In this document: positions 17,851-27,448 of the stretch, one piece after another
How positions within the stretch are numbered: position 1 is the stretch's first letter
Layout of the letters: each line of letters opens with the position of its first letter
Assembly: GCF_024347055.1 (NCBI RefSeq)
Contig: NZ_AP024896.1
Span: forward strand, 1,364,001-1,428,000
Direction: 5' to 3'
DNA length: 64,000 nt
DNA from: Vibrio porteresiae DSM 19223
GTDB taxonomy: Bacteria; Pseudomonadota; Gammaproteobacteria; Enterobacterales; Vibrionaceae
Made by a program: the position numbers and the translations under genes
The notes under the pieces: generated by a model
The model's input: the letters and a program-made list of their open reading frames with translations, nothing else
Told to the model about the DNA's origin: nothing
Database searches by the model: none

Positions 17851-19234
17851 ACTTCGTCCTCTTACTCTCTTGATGCCATTGCTACTTGGGGCGTGTTCAA
17901 CCGCCCCAGATGCGGAGCGATTTGCTGCGCATCCAGCATCAACAGATGCTTTTATTAACGCCAATCAAGAAAGCGGGGATGCCCTTCCCGCTCATTGGTG
18001 GCAACTGTACAACGACAACACGTTAAACGAGTTGGTCGAACAAGCATTAAATGCCAACAAAGATCTGCAAGTGGCTCAAGCGAACTTGCGTAAAGCCCAA
18101 GGCGTATTGCGTGCGTCGGAATCGGAGCGTTTACCAAGCACCGATTTAAGTGGCGGCGCGACCTACGGCGATGCACAAACACCGGGACAAGATGCCCAGT
18201 GGAACCGTTCTGCTGGTTTGTCTTTAGCTTGGGAAGTGGATATGTGGGATCGCATCGATCAAGCCATTGATGCGGCTGAACAAGACATCGAAGTGCAACG
18301 TGCCGCTCGTGATGCGGTGCGTGTGACGGTGGCAGCCGAAACCACTCGTTCCTATTTGAATGCTTGTGCTTACGGTTTTCAGCAAACCATTTTGAAACAG
18401 TCACTTACCAACAGCCAAGCGCAGTTGGATATTGTGAACGCCAAGGTGAATGCTGGCACTGCGACAGAGCTAGAGCGTGCCAATGCGGAATCGGTCGTCG
18501 CGACAGTAAAATCTCGTTTGCCAATGGTGAAAGCGAACCGTCAAAACGCGCAATATGAACTAAGCGCCCTACTCGGTTTGCCACCAGCGCAAGCGCCACA
18601 AGCCGTGGCAAGCTGTGTTGCACCGCCACAATTAACGGCAACCTTGCCTGTGGGTAACGGAACTGAGCTATTAAAACGTCGTCCTGATTTGCGCCAAGCG
18701 GAATACCAAATCAAGGCAGACATTGCGCGTGTAGGTGTGGCAACAGCGGAACTCTACCCAAGCGTGACGTTAGGTGCATCGGCGAACTATTTGGCGAACG
18801 ATACGTTAAGCGGCTCAGATCGTTTCTCTTACGGTGTAGGTCCATTAATTTCATGGCACTTCCCGAACATTGCAGCGACTCGCGCACGTATTGCACAAGC
18901 CGACGCGCAAGCCGATGCATCGGTGGCGCAATTTGAAAGCCAAGTGTTAACGGCATTAAAAGAAGTGGAGCAAACCCTGACCACACACCATGCAGTACAA
19001 GAGCAAAACCAGCAATTGCACACCGCATGGGAACGTTCGGAACGTGCTTATTCGATTGCGAAAGCTCGATACGACGTAGGTGCGATTGCCTACAACGAAC
19101 TGCTGAGTAACCAACGCGCCATGTTAGATGCCCGTGAAAGTTACGCTGCCTCCATCGCTCAATCGACGGATGCCCAAGTGAACTTATTTAAAGCCCTAGG
19201 CGGCGGTTGGGAAACCGACACCCAAGTGCAATAA
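17843..19234 (+). CDS. Outer-membrane efflux lipoprotein (TolC/NodT family)
   Basis: A 463-residue outer-membrane factor of the OprM/NodT type. The start at 17843 gives a lipoprotein signal with lipobox LLLGAC, so the mature protein would begin at a lipidated Cys. GGAGG lies seven bases upstream, inside the end of the pump gene. The frame extends further upstream, but that would bury the signal. Two OEP repeats follow, with the characteristic coiled-coil regions (NANKDLQVAQANLRKAQGVL; QAEYQIKADIARVGVATAELYPSVTLGAS). It forms the exit duct for the adjacent pump and adaptor. A terminator follows, closing the operon. Confidence 0.94.
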   Translation: MRKLRPLTLLMPLLLGACSTAPDAERFAAHPASTDAFINANQESGDALPAHWWQLYNDNTLNELVEQALNANKDLQVAQANLRKAQGVLRASESERLPSTDLSGGATYGDAQTPGQDAQWNRSAGLSLAWEVDMWDRIDQAIDAAEQDIEVQRAARDAVRVTVAAETTRSYLNACAYGFQQTILKQSLTNSQAQLDIVNAKVNAGTATELERANAESVVATVKSRLPMVKANRQNAQYELSALLGLPPAQAPQAVASCVAPPQLTATLPVGNGTELLKRRPDLRQAEYQIKADIARVGVATAELYPSVTLGASANYLANDTLSGSDRFSYGVGPLISWHFPNIAATRARIAQADAQADASVAQFESQVLTALKEVEQTLTTHHAVQEQNQQLHTAWERSERAYSIAKARYDVGAIAYNELLSNQRAMLDARESYAASIAQSTDAQVNLFKALGGGWETDTQVQ

Positions 19235-19292
19235 ACCAAATCCACTGTTTTTCATCGTATTTCCACGCATTTCTACGTTGAAGTTTGATTTT

Positions 19293-19315
19293 GCCTCTCG
19301 CTGAGGGGCTTTTTT
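19293..19315 (+). terminator. Terminator of the RND efflux operon
   Basis: GCCTCTC GCT GAGGGGC forms a 7-bp stem (one G-T pair) followed directly by TTTTTT, 59 bp after the last gene's stop. Confidence 0.85.
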
Positions 19316-19338
19316 GTGTAAAGTTGGATAAGTTATCA

Positions 19339-21576
19339 CTAGTAATTAATTTCTTCATATTCCAATTCAAAGAAATTACTCTCACATAATTTTGCTTTAC
19401 GAATAACTATCTTAGGTTGAGTCGTATCATTTGAATTAAGACCATTAACGATATTAATGATTAATTTTTCCAAACTATCAGGAAACTTATATCCAAGAGT
19501 AATACTTCTTATACATGCGTCAGCCTTATCATGAACAATGTTAGGATAATTGAACTTTTTATAGTAAATCTTATCTTTACCATATGAGAAAATCCTGATC
19601 TCTTTTTCATATTCCCAATCTGAGTTTTTTGTTAACAGGTATTGATTAAATAAAAACTTATTTTTATCCTCTTTTCTTTTTAGTACATTAGTGTACTCTA
19701 TATCGGCAATTCCAACACCATCAGGCAATTCACGAAAGAAAGCATATTCAACCATTATTCCACTATGATTTGCGGCATAATGAGACCACATTAACATCGA
19801 GTTCTTATTTTTTGAAAATGATGCAATTCTAAAATTTGGTTGAATATATACATACTCTTTATTTTCAACCAGCTTATCAAAAGGCATTTCAATTGGATCA
19901 TTAAGCTGTTCAGCTAATGGTAAATAGAAATATCCATTAATAAGTGAATCTAAAGTAAAATTATTAAATGGGTAATACTTATAAAGCGAATTATATCTTT
20001 GAGTTAACACTGCACATGAGTACTTATCAATAATAGAAAGGTTATATTGCTCTATACATTGTTTCCGAAATGAAGAATCTAGCTCCTTCCCTAATAAATC
20101 CGAACTTTTTAAGTAGGAACCTATTACTTCGTAGTTACGTTCCCCGCTATCATTCATTATTTCTGATGCTTTTTTAAAATGAGTATGAGCGCCTACCTCA
20201 TCACCTAAAGACTGACAACACAAGCCTTTCAAATGACAAAATTTCATAGAATTGTTATCTAGCGTATTTAGAATATTTAATGCTTCATTAAACTTATTTA
20301 AGTTCATAAGAATAATTGACAATTCAGTTTTATCTTCTAGGTTTATTTCTTTATCATTTATTTTTTCTATCTTTTTAGTATAAAACAATGAATTCCATCT
20401 TTCTCTAACTTTATTCAAATCATTTATTAATTGCTCGCGAAACCAGAAAGATAATAGAAAGTCATGGTTAAGGTAATTTTTAGCATCAATAAAAATACCC
20501 ATGTTTTCAATCATACATGGTAAATTATTATTAGTTATATTTTTCTCAAGCTGGTATAAGTTTTTTAAAATAAGATATGAAAAATAATACATTAATAAGT
20601 CAGGTGCTTTTTCTGATAACAAATATTTACTAAATTGATGTTTATTTATATCATCTTCATAGTTATTATTTATTTCCAAGTTAAGTTTTAATGACGATAT
20701 CACATAGTACAGTTTAATATTTATCGTTACCTCATTATCATTGGCAGAGTTAACTCTATTTATAACATCATTATATTGCTCTGCATTAAAAGCAAATTTA
20801 ATTAAAGTTTCAAAATTAAATCCAAAATCACCTTTACTATCTATTAACTTTATTTTCTCATATAATAACTTTGGCTTATCTTCCAAAAACTGGACAACAT
20901 TAAAATCAAACATTTTATCTATTGCAAAGTCTAGGTCAATCAAACCACCATCAAAGTAAAGACTTACAATCTCTTTATTAAATTTACCTTCTGACTTAAA
21001 TAAATTTATTCCACTCTCTATCTCATTCAGATAAAAATAGCAATAAGCTAAAATATTTTTACTATTTTTTAAATCACAAGACAAACAAATATTTTTTAAA
21101 AAAAGGAAGTCATCATTATTTATTTTTTCTCTATTTAATCTATAGATGTTACAGTGACACAATAAATTATTTAATTGATTAATATTGTTTTTTTGATATT
21201 CAATTTTAATTGCATTAATGAAAGCATCCCAATCTCCTGAAAGAAGGTAAATTTTAAATTGTGTGATAGTATCTTGAGTCTCTAACTTCAAGGATTCTTG
21301 ATAATAAAAAAGAGCAATATCTCCATTGTAAGTATTTCCAAATAAACTCTCGGCTATCTCACCTAAATATCGATAGGCAAGTGCTTGATTACCTTGTTTC
21401 TCCACAATTTGATCAAACATTTCTTGTGTACTGTTACCTTGAGATTGAAGCACAAAATATGCTAAACCCAGATATTCTGGGTTTTCTTCCCAACGTGAAG
21501 AATCGAATAAAAAATCAAGCTCAGAGTAACGTTTATTTTGTAGGTCATATTTTATTTGTACGTTAATCGGCATCAT
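19339..21576 (-). CDS. Large TPR-like protein with C-terminal DUF2971
   Basis: A cytoplasmic protein of about 745 residues. The N-terminal two-thirds is a run of helical TPR-like repeats (e.g. AYRYLGEIAESLFGNTYNGD and KFNEALNILNTLDNNSM). The last 170-200 residues match DUF2971, with the landmarks LNDPIEMP, FSKNKNSMLMWSHYAANHSG and DWEYEKEIRIFSY. DUF2971 is of unknown function, and homologs occur in mobile and defence-associated regions. The sequence is strikingly AT-rich, with many Asn, Lys and Ile codons, unlike both neighbours, which indicates horizontal gain. The ATG at 21576 has AAGGA five bases upstream. It is alone, with no partner gene. Defence is only a hypothesis. Confidence 0.8.
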   Translation of the reverse strand: MMPINVQIKYDLQNKRYSELDFLFDSSRWEENPEYLGLAYFVLQSQGNSTQEMFDQIVEKQGNQALAYRYLGEIAESLFGNTYNGDIALFYYQESLKLETQDTITQFKIYLLSGDWDAFINAIKIEYQKNNINQLNNLLCHCNIYRLNREKINNDDFLFLKNICLSCDLKNSKNILAYCYFYLNEIESGINLFKSEGKFNKEIVSLYFDGGLIDLDFAIDKMFDFNVVQFLEDKPKLLYEKIKLIDSKGDFGFNFETLIKFAFNAEQYNDVINRVNSANDNEVTINIKLYYVISSLKLNLEINNNYEDDINKHQFSKYLLSEKAPDLLMYYFSYLILKNLYQLEKNITNNNLPCMIENMGIFIDAKNYLNHDFLLSFWFREQLINDLNKVRERWNSLFYTKKIEKINDKEINLEDKTELSIILMNLNKFNEALNILNTLDNNSMKFCHLKGLCCQSLGDEVGAHTHFKKASEIMNDSGERNYEVIGSYLKSSDLLGKELDSSFRKQCIEQYNLSIIDKYSCAVLTQRYNSLYKYYPFNNFTLDSLINGYFYLPLAEQLNDPIEMPFDKLVENKEYVYIQPNFRIASFSKNKNSMLMWSHYAANHSGIMVEYAFFRELPDGVGIADIEYTNVLKRKEDKNKFLFNQYLLTKNSDWEYEKEIRIFSYGKDKIYYKKFNYPNIVHDKADACIRSITLGYKFPDSLEKLIINIVNGLNSNDTTQPKIVIRKAKLCESNFFELEYEEINY

Positions 21577-21723
21577 TAGGTCCTTCAACAATAATCTAAG
21601 CTAAAGTTAATTAGTTATTGTTAAAGCGAATTACTCCCGCCTTAGGCAACAACTTTCTACAATTGCCTTCAAAATACCACATACTAAACAACACACATAA
21701 CTATCAGTTACATTTAAAACAAA

Positions 21724-21750
21724 AACGCCTTCCCCATAGGAGAAGGCGTT
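21724..21750 (-). terminator. Terminator of the RBBP9-type hydrolase gene
   Basis: A perfect 9-bp stem (AACGCCTTC / GAAGGCGTT) with a 9-nt loop is followed on the minus strand by TTTGTTTT. It separates the hydrolase gene from the TPR-DUF2971 gene. Confidence 0.8.
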
Positions 21751-21798
21751 CATTCAATTCTACTGGAAAAACCAGCGGTCAATAAGATCGGAAAAATC

Positions 21799-22332
21799 TT
21801 AAACCAACTCTTCAATCCACTCCAACATTTGCGGCCATGCACCGTAGCCGGTATCACCGTTGATATGTCCAGCTTCGTTCAGTACGTGCACCCTTCTGCT
21901 GCCCCAGCATTCTGCAAAGTAAAAGGCTCTATCCACATCAATATGGATATCATTATCACTGCACACGACAACACTTGGGAACGGCAGTTTTGATAGCATC
22001 ATTGGACGTTGGACTTTGATGGCTTCTAACGCGTATTCATCATCCACATCCGCAGGGGCAACCAGAATCGCACCTCGCACACGAGGATTTTTATAGCGTT
22101 CTGCCCATTGGGTAATCGCGACCGAGCCGCAGCTGTGACCGACAAAGATGATCGGACCTTCCACGCTTTCGACCGCACGTTGCACACCTTCAATCCAAGC
22201 ATCACGCTCTGGTGAAAACCAATTGATTTGTTGGACACGAACACTATTAGGGAGAGTTTCGTTTAGCCACGTTTGCCAATGATCAGGGCTTGAATCGCCA
22301 TAACCGGGAGAAATAATCACGTTGACTGTCAT
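21799..22332 (-). CDS. RBBP9/YdeN-type serine hydrolase
   Basis: A 177-residue single-domain alpha/beta hydrolase. It opens with the family pattern VIISPGYGDSSPDHWQTWL, has the nucleophile elbow GHSCGSVAITQWA, an acid region around VVCSDNDIHI and the terminal His in NEAGHINGDTGYG. The length and these motifs fit the RBBP9/YdeN serine hydrolases. There is no signal peptide. The substrate is not known for bacterial members. No strong ribosome site is seen before the ATG. It is monocistronic. Confidence 0.88.
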   Translation of the reverse strand: MTVNVIISPGYGDSSPDHWQTWLNETLPNSVRVQQINWFSPERDAWIEGVQRAVESVEGPIIFVGHSCGSVAITQWAERYKNPRVRGAILVAPADVDDEYALEAIKVQRPMMLSKLPFPSVVVCSDNDIHIDVDRAFYFAECWGSRRVHVLNEAGHINGDTGYGAWPQMLEWIEELV

Positions 22333-22668
22333 TCTGTTTTTCTTTTTATTGATGAACGAGTGATCATTATATTAGGTGTGACTATTTAAAATTCAATGAA
22401 TTACAGCACAAAACTCCTTTCCTATTTTGGTGAAGGCGTTTTTATGTTCAATTTGAGATCTATTACATACTCAACCGTTCTTTTAGATCGGCTGGAGACA
22501 TCGCCCTGACAGATGGGTTTTCATCAGCAATTTCATATCTCGTTTAGCTTCGAATGCAAATTGCCTATTCGATACATAAGATGAATCACCGCCGCCATCC
22601 TAGCAATGTGTTGATGTTCTGAGTGAGCAAAGCCCCTAATCAAGAGGCTTTGTGATGGTTTTGTTCAA
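22333..22668. other. Intergenic region, nothing clear
   Basis: A spacer between two minus-strand genes. A short stem CAAAGCC/GGCTTTG (22628-22652) lies just beyond the radical SAM gene end but lacks a following T-run, so it is at best a weak terminator. No coding frame is supported. Confidence 0.4.
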
Positions 22669-23553
22669 TCAAATATTCACTAACCTTTCACGATATTCCC
22701 GTAATGAATTTTCATCGTTGTCGGTAAAACGTCTTAGAGTGAGTTCAAGCATAGAGGTGAGTTCTTGGTAATCTTCTGGTAACGAAGCGATGAAATTGAC
22801 GGGGTTTGCCACACTTTGACCAAGCAGCACAATCGGGTTTTGCAGTTGCTTAATCAAGGATAAGGTTTCGGCGATGCGCTCGTATTCGCTGGCTTCGGTG
22901 AAACGGCCATCTAAAACATCTTGGTATAGAGCCGATTCCATTTGCACCGCGACTGACGTCATGTACATATGAGTTGGATGCAGCTGATTCAACACATGCG
23001 CAGTATTACGGGCGTTACGTTCGCCATTGTCCTTGCCCGCCAATCCACCTAGAAATATCACTCGATAAGCGATTCCTGCTTCTTCTAATTTTAGACATTC
23101 ACGGATGATATCAGCAGACGTATAGCCTTTGTCCATTTGGCTTAGTACTTCGTCATCGCCACTTTCAATGCCAATCACTAAGTCATTAATCCCTTCCGCT
23201 TTTAATCGCTTTAGATCCTCTACGGTTTTGTTGTACATGCTATCGACACGGGCATACATACCGATGTTGATATTGGGGAAATATTGACGAATCAATTGGG
23301 CCAAATCGATCAGCTTGGCGGTTCTTAAGGTGAAAGGATCGCCGCCAACGGCATAAAGGCGTTTGGCAAAAGGGTTTCGACGTTTTGCTTCTTGTAAATC
23401 GTGTTCAACTTGCTTTTTCGGGGCCACACGGTACGGAGTGTCATAATAGAAAGTACAAAATCGACATGAATTGTGCGTACAGCCCACCGTCACTTCGAGC
23501 AAAATGCTGTTGGCTTCATGAGGCGGACGAATAACTGGACCAGTGTAATGCAT
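22669..23553 (-). CDS. Radical SAM protein
   Basis: A 294-residue radical S-adenosylmethionine enzyme with the cluster motif VGCTHNSCRFC near residue 24. The spacing is Cys-x4-Cys-x2-Cys rather than the usual x3. I know this spacing from a subfamily that begins RPP.EA.S...EVT.GC. A GGDPF motif and the later GIESGDDEVL strand support a full partial-barrel core. There is no B12-binding or extra cluster domain. Reaction and substrate are unknown. It stands alone and is divergent from the oxidoreductase gene that follows. Confidence 0.85.
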   Translation of the reverse strand: MHYTGPVIRPPHEANSILLEVTVGCTHNSCRFCTFYYDTPYRVAPKKQVEHDLQEAKRRNPFAKRLYAVGGDPFTLRTAKLIDLAQLIRQYFPNINIGMYARVDSMYNKTVEDLKRLKAEGINDLVIGIESGDDEVLSQMDKGYTSADIIRECLKLEEAGIAYRVIFLGGLAGKDNGERNARNTAHVLNQLHPTHMYMTSVAVQMESALYQDVLDGRFTEASEYERIAETLSLIKQLQNPIVLLGQSVANPVNFIASLPEDYQELTSMLELTLRRFTDNDENSLREYRERLVNI

Positions 23554-23954
23554 AATGTTTCTCTTTGTTCATTTCATAATGTCCTGAATAAGCAGAACAT
23601 TATGATGCGTGTAACGTGAGGCAGATCATTACTTAGTCCTCTGGGTCGATAAAGACCTTAATAGTTGTATGAATATGGAATTCTATTCCGCAATTAGCGC
23701 TTGATGCTCTCCTCTAATCATTCTCTAATGATAAAGAGCGATTGCTATCATTTAGCGATCCAACAAATCAGGTAAAAGCACGTTGTTTGGGAAATTCTGC
23801 CGGTCCACCATTCAGCTCATCTCGCCATAAAAATAACAATTGTGACTTTTCGAAAATGTCGCTGCGCTAAAAATTTGATATGGTAGTCAAAGAGATAAAT
23901 GGAAAGCATTTTCTTGCCCATCACACCGTTAAGGATCATAAAAGGATAGGAATC
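23554..23954. other. Divergent intergenic region
   Basis: About 400 bases between the divergent radical SAM and oxidoreductase genes. It must hold both promoters. An in-frame extension of the oxidoreductase frame begins at 23880 but looks non-conserved. No operator or RNA structure was recognised. Confidence 0.4.
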
Positions 23955-24980
23955 ATGGCGAAACAACTAACGATTGGTTACATCGGTAATGGCAAAAGTA
24001 CCAACCGTTATCATCTGCCCTTTGCTTTGAAATTGGGTGACAAAATTAAGGTTAAAACCATCTTCACCCCAAGCGGTAAAATGGATTGGGCTCAGATAGA
24101 GGGTGTTCACTACACTACCGATCTCTATGAATTACTTAACGATCCTGACATTCAGGTGGTGGTCATCACGACTCCATCGCAATATCACTATGAGTTAGCA
24201 AAGCAGGTCCTGATTGCAGGTAAAAACTGTGTGGTGGAAAAACCGTTTACCGAAACCGTGGCTCAAGCCGAAGAGCTATTCGCCCTAGCTAAAGAGATGG
24301 GCTTGATGTTGCAGTGCTATCAAAACCGTCGTTTTGATAGTGATTTTCTCACCGTTCAAGAGGTGATTAAAAGTGGCAAGTTAGGCGACTTACTCGAGTT
24401 GGAAATGCACTTTGACTATTTCCGTCCAGAAGTCCCAGAAAACACAACATCGTTTAGCCGAATCAACTCCTATCTCTATGGGCATGCTTGTCATACGTTG
24501 GACCAAGTGATCTCACTGTTTGGTGAACCCGATAGCGTGCATTACGACGTTCGACAGCTGCTCGGTAAAGGACGAATGAACGATTACTTTGATATCGACT
24601 TATACTATGGCGTGTTCAAAGTGTCGGTAAAATCGAGCTTCTTCCGTATCAAATCGCGCCCAAGTTTTGTCATCTATGGCAAAAAAGGCATGTTTGTTAA
24701 AGAGACGAAAGATCGCCAAGAAGAGCATTTAAAGCAGTTTTATATGCCGGATAACGCTGACTTTGGTCTGGATAAGCCTGAGCACTACGGTGTTTTGACT
24801 TACATGGATGAGCAAGGTATCTATCATGAAGAAAAAGTGCCTTCCGTTGCTGGCGATTATTCTCGCTATTATCAGGCGTTATACGACACTCTCATCAATG
24901 GTCAGGTTCAGGAAGTCACAGCCCAGCAAACCTTGCTGCAAATCCGCTTGCTTGAAAAAGGGATTAAGACACTTTCTTAG
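23955..24980 (+). CDS. Gfo/Idh/MocA-family oxidoreductase (YhhX-like)
   Basis: A 341-residue NAD(P)-dependent oxidoreductase. The Rossmann motif IGYIGNGKSTNRYHLP opens the protein, and the family signature VVEKPFTETVAQAEELF carries the conserved EKP at the nucleotide/substrate boundary. The rest aligns in pattern with E. coli YhhX (QNRRFDSDF, HTLDQVISLFG), whose substrate is not well defined. The Met at 23955 is preceded by AGGATAGGA and directly precedes the fold, so I chose it over an upstream frame. It is monocistronic. Confidence 0.88.
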   Translation: MAKQLTIGYIGNGKSTNRYHLPFALKLGDKIKVKTIFTPSGKMDWAQIEGVHYTTDLYELLNDPDIQVVVITTPSQYHYELAKQVLIAGKNCVVEKPFTETVAQAEELFALAKEMGLMLQCYQNRRFDSDFLTVQEVIKSGKLGDLLELEMHFDYFRPEVPENTTSFSRINSYLYGHACHTLDQVISLFGEPDSVHYDVRQLLGKGRMNDYFDIDLYYGVFKVSVKSSFFRIKSRPSFVIYGKKGMFVKETKDRQEEHLKQFYMPDNADFGLDKPEHYGVLTYMDEQGIYHEEKVPSVAGDYSRYYQALYDTLINGQVQEVTAQQTLLQIRLLEKGIKTLS

Positions 24981-25129
24981 TCCAAATTTTCAATAGGTTA
25001 GAGGTAGGCACCACTGTATGTACCTATCTCACTTATGCTTTTGGATTCTAGATAGTAACGGATGTGACTTTGAGGATAATGCAACTAAGAGCACAATGGC
25101 GATAAAACTATCTTTCTAGGAGCTATTTT

Positions 25130-26104
25130 ATGTCAATGCTGTCGCGCAAACTGATCACTGCATTAGTTGCAGCAACGTTATTCCAAGCGCCATTGAGTTA
25201 CGCTGACACCGAATCCCATTTGGTCACTCAACAAGCCGGTGGCTATGCGGTTCAAGTGGGGCAAGTTCGCGTCACTGCTCTTAATGATGGCACTGTCCCT
25301 CAAGATGCCAAAAAATTGCTGCGTAATGTGAGCCCAAAAGAGATTGACCAAGATCTCGCCCACCATTTTCAAACAAACCCTGTAGAGGGCTCTATCAACG
25401 CATTCCTAATTCAATTACCCCAACATAACGTGTTGGTTGATACTGGCTTAGGACAAGTATATGGTCCAAATGTCGGTGGCAAAGTAGTCGCAGACTTAGA
25501 CGCATTAGGTCTTAAACCCGCTGATATCACAGACATATTGATCACCCATTCCCATTCGGATCACACTGGAGGTTTGATTAAAGATGGTAAGCCTGTCTTT
25601 ACCAATGCCACCGTGTATATCGGTAAGCCTGACATCGATTTCTTCTTTAGCGATGAAGAAATGAAAAAATCTCCTTATGGGCAAGGCTACTTTGATGGAG
25701 CTCGTTCCACTCTTAAACCCTATTTGGATGAGCACAAAGTGAAGACCTTTAGCGGTAGCCAAGAAATTCTGCCTGGAATCACAGCAACTGTACATCCGGG
25801 ACACACTCCTGGTGCCGCCTTTTATCGCTTAAACAGCAAAGGAGAAAGTATTACCTTTGTTGGGGATATCATTCATATCGCTGCAGTTCAGTTTGCTGAT
25901 CCAAACGTGACGATTATTTACGACCAAGATCAATCAAAAGCGCAAACTGTGCGTAAAAATGCCTTTGCTGATTTTGCCAAGCAAAAAGAGTTAATTGCAG
26001 CACCCCATTTGGCGTTTCCGGGCATTGGACACATTCGTGCTGACGGTAAAGGATACGATTGGGTGCCTGTCGATTATGTTAATCGTACTCCTACAAATAA
26101 ATAG
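25130..26104 (+). CDS. Secreted MBL-fold hydrolase
   Basis: A 324-residue metallo-beta-lactamase-fold hydrolase with an N-terminal signal peptide (basic start, hydrophobic core, cleavage after SYA at about residue 25), so it is probably periplasmic. The zinc motif THSHSDHTGG is intact, followed by HPGHTPGA and a late Asp/His region (VGDIIH, APHLAFPGIGH). The substrate is unknown; quorum-quenching lactonase and detoxifying members share this layout. AGGAG nine bases upstream supports the start. It is monocistronic, ending at a shared terminator. Confidence 0.88.
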   Translation: MSMLSRKLITALVAATLFQAPLSYADTESHLVTQQAGGYAVQVGQVRVTALNDGTVPQDAKKLLRNVSPKEIDQDLAHHFQTNPVEGSINAFLIQLPQHNVLVDTGLGQVYGPNVGGKVVADLDALGLKPADITDILITHSHSDHTGGLIKDGKPVFTNATVYIGKPDIDFFFSDEEMKKSPYGQGYFDGARSTLKPYLDEHKVKTFSGSQEILPGITATVHPGHTPGAAFYRLNSKGESITFVGDIIHIAAVQFADPNVTIIYDQDQSKAQTVRKNAFADFAKQKELIAAPHLAFPGIGHIRADGKGYDWVPVDYVNRTPTNK

Positions 26105-26171
26105 CAAGTGAGCACTATGATAGGTAGTTTTCGTGCGTCTTAATCTGATGCTTTGACCTATCTTATTCAGC

Positions 26172-26195
26172 AAGGGGCGAATGATTCGCCCCTTT
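26172..26195. terminator. Bidirectional terminator
   Basis: AAGGGGCGAA (26172-26181), loop TGA, TTCGCCCCTTT lies between the convergent MBL hydrolase and alcohol dehydrogenase genes. Confidence 0.8.
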
Positions 26196-26227
26196 GTTAT
26201 TGGTGTGTTCTTTATTCCACAAAATGA

Positions 26228-27385
26228 CTACAGCGCCAAAGTTAAAATCGCTACTGCATCATCTGGCGTGATGTCTTTGTGTTCGCCTAATGCCACTTGG
26301 CCATGCTGTTTGAGTTTATCCGCAACCGCCTCGATATCACTAGCGTTTAGGTCATAAGCCGAAAGCCGAGTCGGATTACCCATCGTTTCAAAAAAGCGCT
26401 CAGTTTGCACAATCGCCTGCTCTACTTTTTCATCATCAGAGCCTTGAGTGATGCCCAATACACGCTCTGCGTATTGCAGAAGCTTTCCTTTCTTTTGTTC
26501 CTTTTTGTAACGCCATAGCGCAGGCATCACAATGGCCAGTGTTTGCGCGTGATCTAACCCATAAAGCCCTGTAAGTTCATGACCGATGGCGTGCGTTGAC
26601 CAATCGGTTGGTACACCATTTTTCAATGTTCCATTCAGCGCCATGGTCGCTGTCCACATGAGGTTGGCTCGCACGTCGTAATCTTCTGGCTTTTCGAGTG
26701 CAACAGGACCATCTTCAAACAGATTTAGCAATAAGCTTTCGGCAAAACGGTCTGAGACTTTCATGTTCACCGGATAGGTCATGTACTGTTCCATGATATG
26801 CACGAAACTATCGACCACACCATTGGCGATTTGACGTGGAGGCAATGTATAGGTGGTTTGTGGATCGAGAATCGCAAATTGCGGACGAACATAATCCGAA
26901 CCAAAAGACAATTTATCTTGCGTTGCAGCACGAGTGACTACGCTATTACGGTTCATTTCTGACCCCGTTGCCGGTAATGTCACCACACAGCCCAGCGGAA
27001 GGGCTTTTGTCACACAGTTACCGCCCGTGGTAATGATGTCCCAGTAATCGCCCTGATAACAGGCGGCGGCCGCAATAAACTTACTGCCATCAATCACTGA
27101 ACCGCCCCCGACGGCCAGGATCAAATCGATATGGTGTTCTTTAACAAGGTCAACGGCTTTCACCAAGGTTTCGAAATGCGGATTCGGCTCAATACCGCAA
27201 AATTCAATCACAGTCATGCCAGCCAATGCCGCCATCACTTGGTCATACACACCATTTTTCTTAATGCTGCCACCACCATAAGTGACGAGAACGCGGCTAT
27301 TGAGCGGAATTTCATGTTTCAACGCCGCAATTTGTCCCTTACCAAAATGCGCTTTGGTCGGGTTGAAATAGGTGAAATTGAGCAT
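26228..27385 (-). CDS. yqhD: Iron/zinc-containing alcohol dehydrogenase (YqhD type)
   Basis: A 385-residue group III metal-dependent alcohol dehydrogenase that closely follows E. coli YqhD, an NADPH-dependent aldehyde reductase active on short and lipid-derived aldehydes. Matching blocks include RVLVTYGGGSIKKNGVYDQV, AVGGGSVIDGSKFIAAAA, TLPATGSEMNRNSV, TYTLPPRQIANGVVDSFVH and GLDHAQTLAIVMPALW, the latter holding metal-binding His residues. The ATG at 27385 has AGGAA eight bases upstream; an upstream Met at 27409 has none. It probably detoxifies reactive aldehydes. No AraC activator such as YqhC lies next to it. Confidence 0.92.
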   Translation of the reverse strand: MLNFTYFNPTKAHFGKGQIAALKHEIPLNSRVLVTYGGGSIKKNGVYDQVMAALAGMTVIEFCGIEPNPHFETLVKAVDLVKEHHIDLILAVGGGSVIDGSKFIAAAACYQGDYWDIITTGGNCVTKALPLGCVVTLPATGSEMNRNSVVTRAATQDKLSFGSDYVRPQFAILDPQTTYTLPPRQIANGVVDSFVHIMEQYMTYPVNMKVSDRFAESLLLNLFEDGPVALEKPEDYDVRANLMWTATMALNGTLKNGVPTDWSTHAIGHELTGLYGLDHAQTLAIVMPALWRYKKEQKKGKLLQYAERVLGITQGSDDEKVEQAIVQTERFFETMGNPTRLSAYDLNASDIEAVADKLKQHGQVALGEHKDITPDDAVAILTLAL

Positions 27386-27448
27386 GGGTGGGTTCCTATT
27401 CGGTTTCATGTTTTCTTTGGAGTAAGGCTATCAATTACGCTAACGAAT

